7,453 bases of DNA from contig CADCPJ010000165.1 in NCBI GenBank assembly GCA_902803245.1, positions 1 to 7,453 on the forward strand, written 5' to 3'. Of the stretch, positions 1 through 7,211 are shown piece after piece. The position numbers and the translations under genes are program-made. Source of the DNA: an uncultured Lachnospiraceae bacterium (lineage in GTDB: Bacteria; Bacillota; Clostridia; Lachnospirales; Lachnospiraceae). The notes below the pieces were generated by a model. That model had not been told where the DNA came from and did not search any database. It saw nothing but the letters and a program-made list of their open reading frames with translations. Position 1 is the first letter of the stretch; each line of letters begins with the position of its first letter.

Positions 1-1272
1 CCGATGCAGATCCAGGCCGGCGAAAAGCTCGACCTCATCATGTTCACCCCGGTCCCCGGAGCTTCCTACGTCTCCTACAGGGCTGCAAACCAGCTGCTCG
101 ACATCAGTGATATCCTCGAGGAAGAGGGACAGGACCTGCTGGAGCTGGAAGGCGATCTGATCAAGGGAACTTCCTTCGGCGATGCAGTTTACGGACTGAC
201 GAACTATATCGTCCTTCGCGGCGGCCAGGTCGCATTCATCCGCAAGGACCTCGCGGATGACGCCGGCGTCACGGCGGACATCGAGAACGCGGCGACGTGG
301 ACCGAGCTCGGCGATGCCGTAAAGAAGATTGTTGACAAGAGCGGCGTCGCAGGCTTTGTCAACACGGACGCAGAAGGCACGGTGCTCTATCCGAGACCTT
401 TCATGGCTCACGGCGACGCTTTTGCGGACGCCTACTGGTATGACGGCATCGGCGACGGCTACAACATGGTTCTCGCAGATCCCGAGACCGACAAGGTCAT
501 GTGCTACTATGAGACCGATGACTACAAGGAAATGGCAGAGCGCTCCGCCAAGTGGTATCAGGACGGCATCATCTACAGGGATGCGGCTACAACCCAGGAC
601 TACTCCGACACGCTTGTGAAGGCCGGCTCCGGCTTCGCCGAGATCCGCTCCGCAGAGGTCGGCTCCCTCGAAGCTTCCGTCGCAGCTACCGGCTATGACC
701 TGATTGCGAAGGACATCACCTATGCTAAGATCGGAACCGCCAGCACGACCAAGTTCGGCTATGCCGTTCCTGTCACGGCCACGGAACCGGAAGCAGCGGT
801 CCGCTATCTGAACCTCCTCTTCCTGAGCGAGGACCTCAACAACATCCTGTCCTGGGGCGTCGAGGGCGTCAACTGGGAGAGAACGGAAAACGGCATGGCC
901 ACCTATCCGGAAGGCGTGAACGCGGACAATGTCGGCTACCACACCGGCGACTTCCTCTACGGCAACAGAGACCTGACCATCCCGTGGGAAGGCGACGACC
1001 CGGATATCCGCGAGAAGCAGAGAGAATCTCTCGAGAGCGCGGAAGTCTCCAAGTACATGGGCTTCACAGTGGACAACACCGGACTTGAGAACATCGTCAC
1101 GGCCTGCCACGATGTCTGCAACCAGTATCATCCGATGCTCGACTCCGGTTCTGCCAGCGACTGGGAGACCACTTACGGCGAATTCATCGACAAGCTCAAA
1201 GCCGCCGGAATCGACCAGCTGGTTGAGGCCTACCAGGCACAGCTCGATGCATGGCTCGCTGAGAACGCATAA
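1..1272 (+). CDS. Extracellular sugar-binding protein of a CUT1 ABC importer (SBP1), DUF3502-type C-terminus, 5' end cut off
   Basis: This is the C-terminal 423 residues of a solute-binding protein that presents a sugar or oligosaccharide to the membrane permeases encoded just downstream. The frame is already open at base 1. The Met at base 4 is internal, because its context (PMQIQAGEKLDL) aligns with residues 86-97 of the complete paralogue at 5160-6680, so about 85 residues including the export signal lie outside the window. The two proteins align over their whole shared length and look roughly half identical by eye. Shared blocks include KWYQDGIIYRDAA, the KFGYAVPV stretch, PEAAVRYLNLLF, and the end KLKAAGIDQLVEAYQAQLDAWLA, which resembles the DUF3502 domain of LplA/YtcQ-like binding proteins. 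The gene ends in TAA and is followed by a strong hairpin before the permease gene. Family assignment is firm; the substrate is unknown, and lipidation cannot be judged without the N-terminus. Confidence 0.92.
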   Translation, partial: PMQIQAGEKLDLIMFTPVPGASYVSYRAANQLLDISDILEEEGQDLLELEGDLIKGTSFGDAVYGLTNYIVLRGGQVAFIRKDLADDAGVTADIENAATWTELGDAVKKIVDKSGVAGFVNTDAEGTVLYPRPFMAHGDAFADAYWYDGIGDGYNMVLADPETDKVMCYYETDDYKEMAERSAKWYQDGIIYRDAATTQDYSDTLVKAGSGFAEIRSAEVGSLEASVAATGYDLIAKDITYAKIGTASTTKFGYAVPVTATEPEAAVRYLNLLFLSEDLNNILSWGVEGVNWERTENGMATYPEGVNADNVGYHTGDFLYGNRDLTIPWEGDDPDIREKQRESLESAEVSKYMGFTVDNTGLENIVTACHDVCNQYHPMLDSGSASDWETTYGEFIDKLKAAGIDQLVEAYQAQLDAWLAENA

Positions 1273-1308
1273 GGATTTCCTTCGGGCACCAAAATCTGAC
1301 TGATGATT

Positions 1309-1336
1309 GCGGGCGGCAGGATCACCTGCCGTCCGC
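1309..1336 (+). promoter_or_regulatory. Intercistronic stem-loop between SBP1 and the first permease gene
   Basis: A 12-base-pair stem (1309-1320 with 1325-1336, one G-U pair) closes over the tetraloop ATCA. The following bases (TTGAGACAAAA) hold no run of T, so it is not a typical intrinsic terminator. Hairpins placed like this after binding-protein genes, as in malE-malF, often protect the upstream message from 3' decay or reduce read-through, which would leave more binding protein than permease. That role is inferred here from position and structure. Confidence 0.7.
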
Positions 1337-1361
1337 TTGAGACAAAACCATGAAAAACAGT

Positions 1362-1367
1362 AGAGGT
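1362..1367 (+). promoter_or_regulatory. Ribosome binding site that fixes the long start of permease 1
   Basis: AGAGGT lies 8 bases before the ATG at 1376. It supports translation from that codon, so the unusual N-terminal extension of this permease is likely to be translated. The internal ATG near the start of the permease core (residue 153) has no comparable Shine-Dalgarno sequence in front of it. Confidence 0.7.
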
Positions 1368-1375
1368 AAGACAGT

Positions 1376-2722
1376 ATGGAAAAGAAAAGACGCATAGCCG
1401 GCCTGCCTGATCTCATCCCTGTCGGGATCGTGATGATCGCAGCCTTCTTTTTGCCTTTTGTCGGATACCGCTATGAGAAGGTCAACTACACCGCATCGGC
1501 CATCGATATGATCAAGGGCTTTGCCACCGAGGACGGGAAGGTCTCGATGTCGGGCAATGTGCCGCTTGTGATCGCGCTTGTCTGCTCGGTGATTATTCTC
1601 ATCATGGGTATCCTTGCGCTGAGAGAGGCGAAAAGCCTCTATGCGGGGATTGCCTGCATCTCCTCAATCCTCGTGATCGGACTCAATCTCTTCATCGCTT
1701 CCGGCCTTGAATCGGCTTTAAAAAAGGCGAAGAAAGTAACCGTCACTTACGGAAGCATCCTCCTCGTTATCCTGGGATTCTATGTCCTCATACGGACTCT
1801 GATTGTTCTCTATCGAAACAAGACCGTGTCGATGCTCGACTTCATGGCCATCCCCGGCATGCTGTACTTCGTGATCAACAACTACATCCCGATGGTCGGT
1901 ATCGCCATAGCGTTCAAGAAGGTCGACTACTCGAAGGGAATCTTCGCGAGCCCCTGGGTCGGATTCGACAACTTCAAGATGCTCTTTCAGAGCAACGGCA
2001 ACTTCTTCACCAGCAACGCGTGGATCATCACGAGGAATACGCTCCTTTACAACCTGGTCTTCATTGTCCTCGGGATCTTCACCGGCGTCGTCGTCGGCAT
2101 CTGCCTCGCGGGGGTCACGCGCAAGTTCCTCCAGAAGTTCTTCCAGACGAGCATCCTTCTCCCGCAGCTGATCTCCTACGTCATCGTCGCCTATATCGTG
2201 TACGCGTTCCTCAGCACCGAGACGGGTCTCATCAATCACCTCCTCGGGGAAGGAAATGCCATCAACTTCTACGCGGAGAAGAAATACTGGCCGTTTATCC
2301 TCGTGTTCATCTTCATCTGGAAACAGATCGGCTACAACGGCATCATTTTCCTCAGCTCCATCGTCGGAATCGATAAGAGCGTGCTCGAGGCGGCGAAGGT
2401 CGACGGGTGCACCAAGTGGCAGCAGCTCCGCTATGTCACGCTCCCGCTCTTAAAGCCCACGATCATCACGCTGACGATGCTGCAGGTGGGCCGCATCTTC
2501 TACTCCGACTTCGGCCTCTTCTACCAGGTGCCGCTCAACTCCGGGGCCCTGTACGACGTGACGAACACGGTGGACACGTATGTGTACCGCATGCTCATGA
2601 CGATGAACAACATCTCCGTCTCGTCCGCGGCCAGCACCTATCAGGCCATCGTCGGATTCATCCTTGTCTTCGTGGTCAACATGATCGTCCGGAGACACGA
2701 CAAAGAAAACGCGCTGTTCTAA
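1376..2722 (+). CDS. CUT1 ABC sugar permease, LplB-like, with an extra four-helix N-terminal domain
   Basis: This is one of two membrane subunits forming the transport channel in the cytoplasmic membrane. The core from about residue 150 to 448 is LplB-like: an IPGMLYFVINNYIPMVGIAIAF helix, several further membrane spans, and the cytoplasmic coupling (EAA) loop around residues 338-358 with EAA at 338-340, G344 and LP near 356-357, which docks onto the ATPase. Family members are usually around 300 residues; this one has 448. The surplus is a hydrophobic N-terminal section with apparent helices at about 12-30, 62-84, 87-109 and 124-146, and a probable outside loop at about 31-61. An even number of added helices keeps the core in its normal orientation. 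The ribosome binding site and unbroken frame argue against a misplaced start. The stop is 18 bases before the next permease gene, which fits a heteromeric pair. The role of the extension is unknown. Confidence 0.93.
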   Translation: MEKKRRIAGLPDLIPVGIVMIAAFFLPFVGYRYEKVNYTASAIDMIKGFATEDGKVSMSGNVPLVIALVCSVIILIMGILALREAKSLYAGIACISSILVIGLNLFIASGLESALKKAKKVTVTYGSILLVILGFYVLIRTLIVLYRNKTVSMLDFMAIPGMLYFVINNYIPMVGIAIAFKKVDYSKGIFASPWVGFDNFKMLFQSNGNFFTSNAWIITRNTLLYNLVFIVLGIFTGVVVGICLAGVTRKFLQKFFQTSILLPQLISYVIVAYIVYAFLSTETGLINHLLGEGNAINFYAEKKYWPFILVFIFIWKQIGYNGIIFLSSIVGIDKSVLEAAKVDGCTKWQQLRYVTLPLLKPTIITLTMLQVGRIFYSDFGLFYQVPLNSGALYDVTNTVDTYVYRMLMTMNNISVSSAASTYQAIVGFILVFVVNMIVRRHDKENALF

Positions 2723-2740
2723 GGGAAAGGAGGAGAAAAA

Positions 2741-3649
2741 ATGGAAGATTCGAGTGTAAAGAGTTCATCGGACAAGCGCTTTGAGGCGCTGGTGATCATT
2801 ATCCTTTCGATATTTGCAGCCTGCGCGATTCTCCCCTTCATTCTTCTGGTCTCCTCGTCCCTGACGGATGAGAACACGCTGATCAGAGAAGGGTATTCCT
2901 TTATTCCGAAACAGTTTTCAACCTATGCCTATCAGTACCTGATGAGCTCCAATGCCGCAAAGATCTTCAAGTCCTACGGCATCACCATCCTCATCACGGT
3001 GATCGGCACCTGCATCTCCCTTCTCATCGGACCGATGCTCGCATGGGTCCTGTCGAGAAAGGACTACAAGAGGGCCAATGTCCTGACCTTCCTCGTGTTC
3101 TTCACGATGCTGTTCAACGGCGGTATCGTTCCGTCCTACATCATGTGGACGCAGATGTTCCACGTCAAGAACACGATCTGGGGCCTGATATTCCCGACCC
3201 TCATCATGAACGGCTTCTACGTCATCCTGTACAAGAACAACTTCAGCTCCAACATCCATCCGGCCCTCGTGGAAGCGGCAAAGATCGACGGGGCGGGGGA
3301 ACTGCGGATCTACTTCAAGATCGTGCTTCCGCTCTCCCTCCCGATTCTCGCGACCATCGGCCTCATGGTGGCCCTCGGCTACTGGAATGACTGGACCAAC
3401 GGCCTGTACTTCATCAGCGACACGAACCTCTATTCGCTTCAGCAGCTCTTAAAGAGCATCATCGACAACATCAGCGCCCTCGCCTCCATGTCGAACACGG
3501 CGGCGGCCGGAGCGGCGGTGTCAAAGATGCCGGGCAACTCGATCCGGATGTGCATGGCGGTCATCGGCGTGATCCCGGTGCTGATCGCATATCCGTTCTT
3601 CCAGAAGGCATTTATCGCCGGCATCGCCATGGGCGGCGTCAAGGAGTGA
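2741..3649 (+). CDS. CUT1 ABC sugar permease, LplC/YtcP-like
   Basis: This is the second membrane subunit of the importer, 302 residues, the normal length for its family. It has about six membrane spans, the first at roughly residues 16-38. Family hallmarks are the FNGGIVPSYI segment (125-134), the ATPase-docking EAA loop (EAA at 178-180, G184, LP near 196-197), and the C-terminal YPFFQKAFIAGIAMGGVKE block, which matches the YPFLQKYF...GAVKG ending of LplC/YtcP proteins. The start is well placed: AAAGGAGG at 2726-2733 lies 7 bases before the ATG, and the previous gene stops 18 bases upstream, so the two permeases are surely cotranscribed and probably form a heterodimer. No ATP-binding subunit follows, so the complex presumably uses a shared ATPase encoded elsewhere, as CUT1 systems with MsmX do. 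Confidence 0.94.
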   Translation: MEDSSVKSSSDKRFEALVIIILSIFAACAILPFILLVSSSLTDENTLIREGYSFIPKQFSTYAYQYLMSSNAAKIFKSYGITILITVIGTCISLLIGPMLAWVLSRKDYKRANVLTFLVFFTMLFNGGIVPSYIMWTQMFHVKNTIWGLIFPTLIMNGFYVILYKNNFSSNIHPALVEAAKIDGAGELRIYFKIVLPLSLPILATIGLMVALGYWNDWTNGLYFISDTNLYSLQQLLKSIIDNISALASMSNTAAAGAAVSKMPGNSIRMCMAVIGVIPVLIAYPFFQKAFIAGIAMGGVKE

Positions 3650-3707
3650 CGGGAGCGGTTCACACATAGCGGCTGCGACTTGAAATTAACGGTTCGGAGG
3701 AAGAAAG

Positions 3708-5087
3708 ATGGAACCAATCATTCGGACGACGAAGGGCCTCGTGGAGGGCATCCGCGAGGGAAGCGCCCTCGTCTTCAAGAACATCCCCTACGCTCTCCCT
3801 CCCGTCGGTGAGCTTCGCTGGAAGCGCCCCGAAGAGATGGAAGCGTGGGAGGGCGTAAAGCCGTGCAGGGAATTCGGCACCATCACCGCACAGACCCTTC
3901 CGGGAAATGAACAGCCCTGGGAGAAGCTCTTCTACAAAGAATTCTACAGCAATCCCGATTATATCCGGGAGAGCGGGGAGGACTGCTTAAACTTAAACAT
4001 CTGGACACCGGCCGCGTCCCCGGGCGATTTGCTGCCGGTCGCCTTCTGGATCCACGGCGGCGGCTTCGGCGGCGGCTACAGCAGCGAGCTGGAGTTCGGG
4101 GGAGAGGAGTACGCGAAGAGGGGCGTCATCCTTGTCACGGTCGAGTACCGCTGCGGCGCCCTCGGATTCCTCGCCCATCCCTGGCTGAGTGAAACCGATC
4201 CGGAGGGGATATCCGGGAACTACGGGCTCTTCGACCAGATCGCGGCCCTTAAATGGGTGCGCGAGAATATTGCCGCTTTCGGCGGCGATCCAGGCAACAT
4301 CACCGTGTTCGGGCAGTCCGCGGGCTGCATGAGCACGCAGGTCCTCGTCTCTTCCCCGCTCACGAAAGGCATGATCGCGAAGGCCATCCTTCAGAGCGGC
4401 GTGCAGGCGGAGAAGCATTTCCTCGCCACTCCGACTCTCGATGAGGAGATGGGGTACGGAGAGAGGGTCGTGAAGTACAGCGGGGCGAAGTCCCTTGAGG
4501 AGCTGAAAAACCTCCCGGTCAGGACCATCATGGAAGCAAAAGGACAGTTTGATGCCGTGGAAATGATGAAGATTCAAAGAGGAGAGGGCGACAGCGATGA
4601 CGCCGGCGGCCTCAAGATCGTTCCGAACGTGGACGGAGTTCTCCTTAAGAAAAATGTGAGGGACGCCCTCATGGACGGCGACATCCTGCAGATCCCTTAT
4701 ATGGTGGGCTGCGTCGTCGACGATCTCGGGACTTCGAACGAGGACCGCGCAAACGGTGTTCCCGGCATGATCATGGAGGAGTGCGAGTCCTTCTGCAAGG
4801 TGCTCTCGGAGCGCGGATGGCCGGACGCCTACTGCTATCTCTTCGCGAGGGATATGCCGGATGAAGACGGAAAGAGCGTCCCGGCCTTCCACTCCGCGGA
4901 GCTCTGGTATACGTTCGGGACGATGGACAGATGCTGGAGGCCATGGGAGGAGCGCGACTACGAGCTCAGCCGCGAGATGCTGGACGCCTGGACGAACTTC
5001 ATGAAGACCGGCGATCCGAACGGCGGATGCTGCGAGGGGTGGAAGCCTTACACGGCCAAAGAGAGGTACGTGAGGGATTTCCGCTGA
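3708..5087 (+). CDS. Cytoplasmic type-B carboxylesterase (alpha/beta hydrolase)
   Basis: A 459-residue carboxylesterase of the cholinesterase / para-nitrobenzyl-esterase family, hydrolysing carboxylic esters with a serine nucleophile. Visible marks in order are NIPYALPPVGELRWKRPE (25-42), the type-B signature EDCLNLNIW (91-99), the oxyanion-hole HGGGF (116-120), the nucleophile elbow GQSAG with Ser204, the acid region GCVVDDLG (334-341), and the histidine motif HSAELWYTFG with His395. The acid is usually Glu in a DEG context; here the aligned position is Asp339, still acidic. There is no signal peptide or membrane segment, so it should act in the cytoplasm. GGAGG at 3696-3700 lies 7 bases before the ATG. 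Its place between the permeases and SBP2 suggests it strips acetyl or aryl esters from the imported glycan; that substrate is inferred. It ends soon after the usual WKPYT element, a little shorter than many relatives. Confidence 0.93.
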   Translation: MEPIIRTTKGLVEGIREGSALVFKNIPYALPPVGELRWKRPEEMEAWEGVKPCREFGTITAQTLPGNEQPWEKLFYKEFYSNPDYIRESGEDCLNLNIWTPAASPGDLLPVAFWIHGGGFGGGYSSELEFGGEEYAKRGVILVTVEYRCGALGFLAHPWLSETDPEGISGNYGLFDQIAALKWVRENIAAFGGDPGNITVFGQSAGCMSTQVLVSSPLTKGMIAKAILQSGVQAEKHFLATPTLDEEMGYGERVVKYSGAKSLEELKNLPVRTIMEAKGQFDAVEMMKIQRGEGDSDDAGGLKIVPNVDGVLLKKNVRDALMDGDILQIPYMVGCVVDDLGTSNEDRANGVPGMIMEECESFCKVLSERGWPDAYCYLFARDMPDEDGKSVPAFHSAELWYTFGTMDRCWRPWEERDYELSREMLDAWTNFMKTGDPNGGCCEGWKPYTAKERYVRDFR

Positions 5088-5159
5088 CGAAAGCTCATTT
5101 CAAAGACAAAGAAGAATCAATATACAGACAGAGAAAAACAGCAAAAGGAGGTACTACAC

Positions 5160-6680
5160 ATGAAGAAAAAACTGTTATCCGTGATACTCACAGCAGTATT
5201 TGCGACCACGAGCCTTACTGCCTTTGGCGCCCCGGTCTTTGCCGACGACGAGGAAGATTACGATGAGATCAATATCTCGTGGCTCACGACCATGACGCTC
5301 GACCACGCGGCGACCGATCCGATCGTCGAAGCCATCAACGCGATCACGGAGCCGGAAGCGGGCGTCCACGTCAACATCGTCTTCTACGATCCCGGCACCT
5401 ACGCGACGCAGATTCCGATGGAGATTCAGGCCAATGAGAAGCTGGACCTTCTGATGTACACACCGATTCCGGGCTCGGGCTTCCAGTCCTTCTACCGCCA
5501 GGGACAGCTCCTCAACATCCGCGAATATCTGGAAGAAGACGGCCAGGACGCGCTGGAGGCAGTCGGCGACCTGATCGAAGGAACGACCGGGGCGGACGGC
5601 GGCATCTACGGCGTTCCCAGCAACCGCACCCTCGGCTCCACTCTCTATGCGATCATGAGAACGGACGTCCTCGAGGAGCTCGGCCTTAAGGAGAAGGCGG
5701 AGAACATGACGAGCTGGACGGAGTTTGAGGAGATCCTGAAGGAAGTCGTTGAGAAGACGGATTACGCCGGCATCGGCAACAGCGACGTCAACGGCTCCGT
5801 GCTCGCGGTCAGCCCTTACTACACAGGAGACGATTCCTTTGCAAACAACCGCGGCTTCGACTCCCTTGGAGACACCAACTATCTCATTGCCTCCGATGGG
5901 GAAGGCCATGCGGAGAGCTACTTCGGATCCGAGAATTACCGGAAGGAAGTCGAGAGAGCGCAGAAGTGGTACGACGAGGGACTCATCTATAAGGACGCTG
6001 CGGTCTCCCAGGAGTACAATATCAACCTCATGAAGACCGGTGCCGTGTTCTCCGTCCTGTCCGCTGCCGAGCTCGGCGGCGAGGAGATCTCCGAGAGCAC
6101 CTGCGGATTTGACCTTACCTATACCAAGATCGCAGATTCTGTGTGCGGAACCGACGCAACCCATAAGTTTGGCTTTGCCGTTCCCATCTGCTCAACGGAT
6201 CCGGAGGCCGCTGTCCGCTTCCTGAACCTCCTCTACACGAACAGCGACATCAACAACCTCCTCGGCTGGGGCCTTGAGGGCCGTGACTGGGTCGAGAAGG
6301 ACGGAGAGGCGGACTATCCGGACGGCGTGACGAGCGATAATGTCGTCTACCATATGTCCGACTACCTCGGCAACCAGTTCATCACCCTTCCCTGGGCGGG
6401 CAGCGGCGCCGACTTCCGCGAGGTGCAGAAGGCATACCAGGACGAGCTCGTCTACTCCCCGTATATGGGCTTCGTCGCGGACACGGATGAGATTACAAAT
6501 GAAGTGACCGCGTGCTTCGGCATCATCGAGCAGTACAGAAAGCAGCTCGCTTCCGGCAGCAGCGGCGACTGGGAGAAGAACCTCGATGAGATGAACAGCA
6601 AGCTTGAGGCGGCTGGCATCGACAAAGTGGTGGAGTGCTACCAGACCCAGCTCGATGCGTGGCTTGCCGCACAGGAATAA
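5160..6680 (+). CDS. Extracellular sugar-binding protein of a CUT1 ABC importer (SBP2), DUF3502-type C-terminus, non-lipoprotein signal
   Basis: A complete 506-residue solute-binding protein, paralogous to SBP1 at the left edge. It starts with a classical signal peptide: Lys-rich MKKK, a hydrophobic stretch to about residue 22, and a likely signal-peptidase-I site after VFA at residue 28, followed by the acidic run DDEEDYDE. There is no lipobox: the first cysteine is at residue 315, so the usual Gram-positive lipid anchor is missing. The middle carries the two-lobed binding fold (for example KWYDEGLIYKDAA at 269-281 and KFGFAVPI at 336-343), and roughly the last 140 residues are DUF3502-like, from NNLLGWGLEG to QTQLDAWLA. 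AAAAGGAGGT at 5143-5152 gives a very strong ribosome binding site 7 bases before the ATG. It is the last gene of the operon, 72 bases after the esterase. It probably feeds the same permease pair, perhaps with a different ligand preference; this is inferred. Confidence 0.93.
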   Translation: MKKKLLSVILTAVFATTSLTAFGAPVFADDEEDYDEINISWLTTMTLDHAATDPIVEAINAITEPEAGVHVNIVFYDPGTYATQIPMEIQANEKLDLLMYTPIPGSGFQSFYRQGQLLNIREYLEEDGQDALEAVGDLIEGTTGADGGIYGVPSNRTLGSTLYAIMRTDVLEELGLKEKAENMTSWTEFEEILKEVVEKTDYAGIGNSDVNGSVLAVSPYYTGDDSFANNRGFDSLGDTNYLIASDGEGHAESYFGSENYRKEVERAQKWYDEGLIYKDAAVSQEYNINLMKTGAVFSVLSAAELGGEEISESTCGFDLTYTKIADSVCGTDATHKFGFAVPICSTDPEAAVRFLNLLYTNSDINNLLGWGLEGRDWVEKDGEADYPDGVTSDNVVYHMSDYLGNQFITLPWAGSGADFREVQKAYQDELVYSPYMGFVADTDEITNEVTACFGIIEQYRKQLASGSSGDWEKNLDEMNSKLEAAGIDKVVECYQTQLDAWLAAQE

Positions 6681-6730
6681 AGAATCCCGTACACTTTAGA
6701 AATCTTTCTGAGTGTTTCGTTTTGGATGGG

Positions 6731-6771
6731 AAAGGCTGACCCGGTTTTTGGGCCAGCCTTTCTTTTTGCTT
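6731..6771 (+). terminator. Rho-independent terminator closing the transport operon
   Basis: The arms 6731-6742 (AAAGGCTGACCC) and 6750-6761 pair over 12 positions with a single A/C mismatch and a 7-base loop, followed by CTTTTTGCTT. The T-run lies on the plus-strand side, about 50 bases after the SBP2 stop. On the minus strand the stem is followed only by TTTCCC, so it is at best a weak terminator for the convergent channel gene, whose stop codon touches its tail. Confidence 0.88.
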
Positions 6772-7201
6772 ATCCCCTCGCGCTTCGGAACTGCTTCACG
6801 CGGTCGGACAGATCTTTGAGCTCCTCCCTGGAGAGCTCGGGGAGCCGCTCCATCTGGTCCATAACGGACGAGATGCTCTCCTTGTTCTTCATTTCAATCA
6901 TCTGCGTATAGAAGTTTACGATGACGCCTGTGACGATGGCGATGACGAGTCCGGAATAGATCGTGAGGACGACAGAGAGGGCTTTGGGAATGAAGGTCGT
7001 GACGACGACATCGCCGAAGCCCGCTGTGGAAATGACGGCATAGCAATACCACAGCGCTTGCCGGTAGGTGGTGATCGTCGGCTCAAAGGCCCAGATCAGG
7101 GCGGCGCACACAAGGACATAGATTATGTAAGACAGGAGCACCCGGTCCGCATAGGTGTGTTTCAGTACACCCCAAAGAAGCTTCAGACGGTTTTTTGTCA
7201 T
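6770..7201 (-). CDS. Small two-helix potassium-channel-like membrane protein
   Basis: A 143-residue protein of the two-transmembrane, one-pore ion channel type (Ion_trans_2-like), expected to work as a tetramer in the cytoplasmic membrane. Helix 1 spans about residues 21-39. The pore helix and filter follow at about 46-64, with TAGFGD at 59-64 in place of the canonical TVGYGD. Helix 2 spans about 73-97, and a charged, probably coiled-coil cytoplasmic tail of some 45 residues (98-143) follows. There is no RCK/TrkA or ligand-binding domain. The ATG at 7199-7201 is preceded by AAAGGAG (complement of 7212-7218), 10 bases away. It is convergent with the sugar operon and has its own probable promoter, so there is no reason to link it functionally to the transporter. 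Potassium selectivity is inferred from the filter and could be relaxed by the Ala. Confidence 0.88.
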   Translation of the reverse strand: MTKNRLKLLWGVLKHTYADRVLLSYIIYVLVCAALIWAFEPTITTYRQALWYCYAVISTAGFGDVVVTTFIPKALSVVLTIYSGLVIAIVTGVIVNFYTQMIEMKNKESISSVMDQMERLPELSREELKDLSDRVKQFRSARG

Positions 7202-7211
7202 ATAGAGGACT

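Noticed and set aside
1290..1300. CAAAATCTGAC found here and again at 7407-7417
   Set aside because: An 11-base exact match is expected by chance several times in a window of this size, and nothing else is shared around the two copies.
1718..2239. Minus-strand open frame (173 codons) opposite permease 1
   Set aside because: It is extremely rich in charged residues, antisense to membrane helices, and unlike any protein family.
3993..4892. Long minus-strand open frame (299 codons) inside the esterase gene
   Set aside because: It lies antisense to a gene with full catalytic motifs, its product has low-complexity His/Arg/Asp-rich composition with no recognisable domain, and it has no supporting start site.
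5098..5126. Possible internal promoter before SBP2 (TTTCAA, 17 bases, TATACA)
   Set aside because: The -35 matches consensus at only three positions and the -10 at four; chance matches of this quality are common in an AT-rich gap, and operon read-through explains expression.
5175..6164. Long minus-strand open frame (329 codons) opposite SBP2
   Set aside because: It is a by-product of GC-rich third positions in SBP2; the predicted protein is Asp/Arg/Val-rich with no recognisable family.
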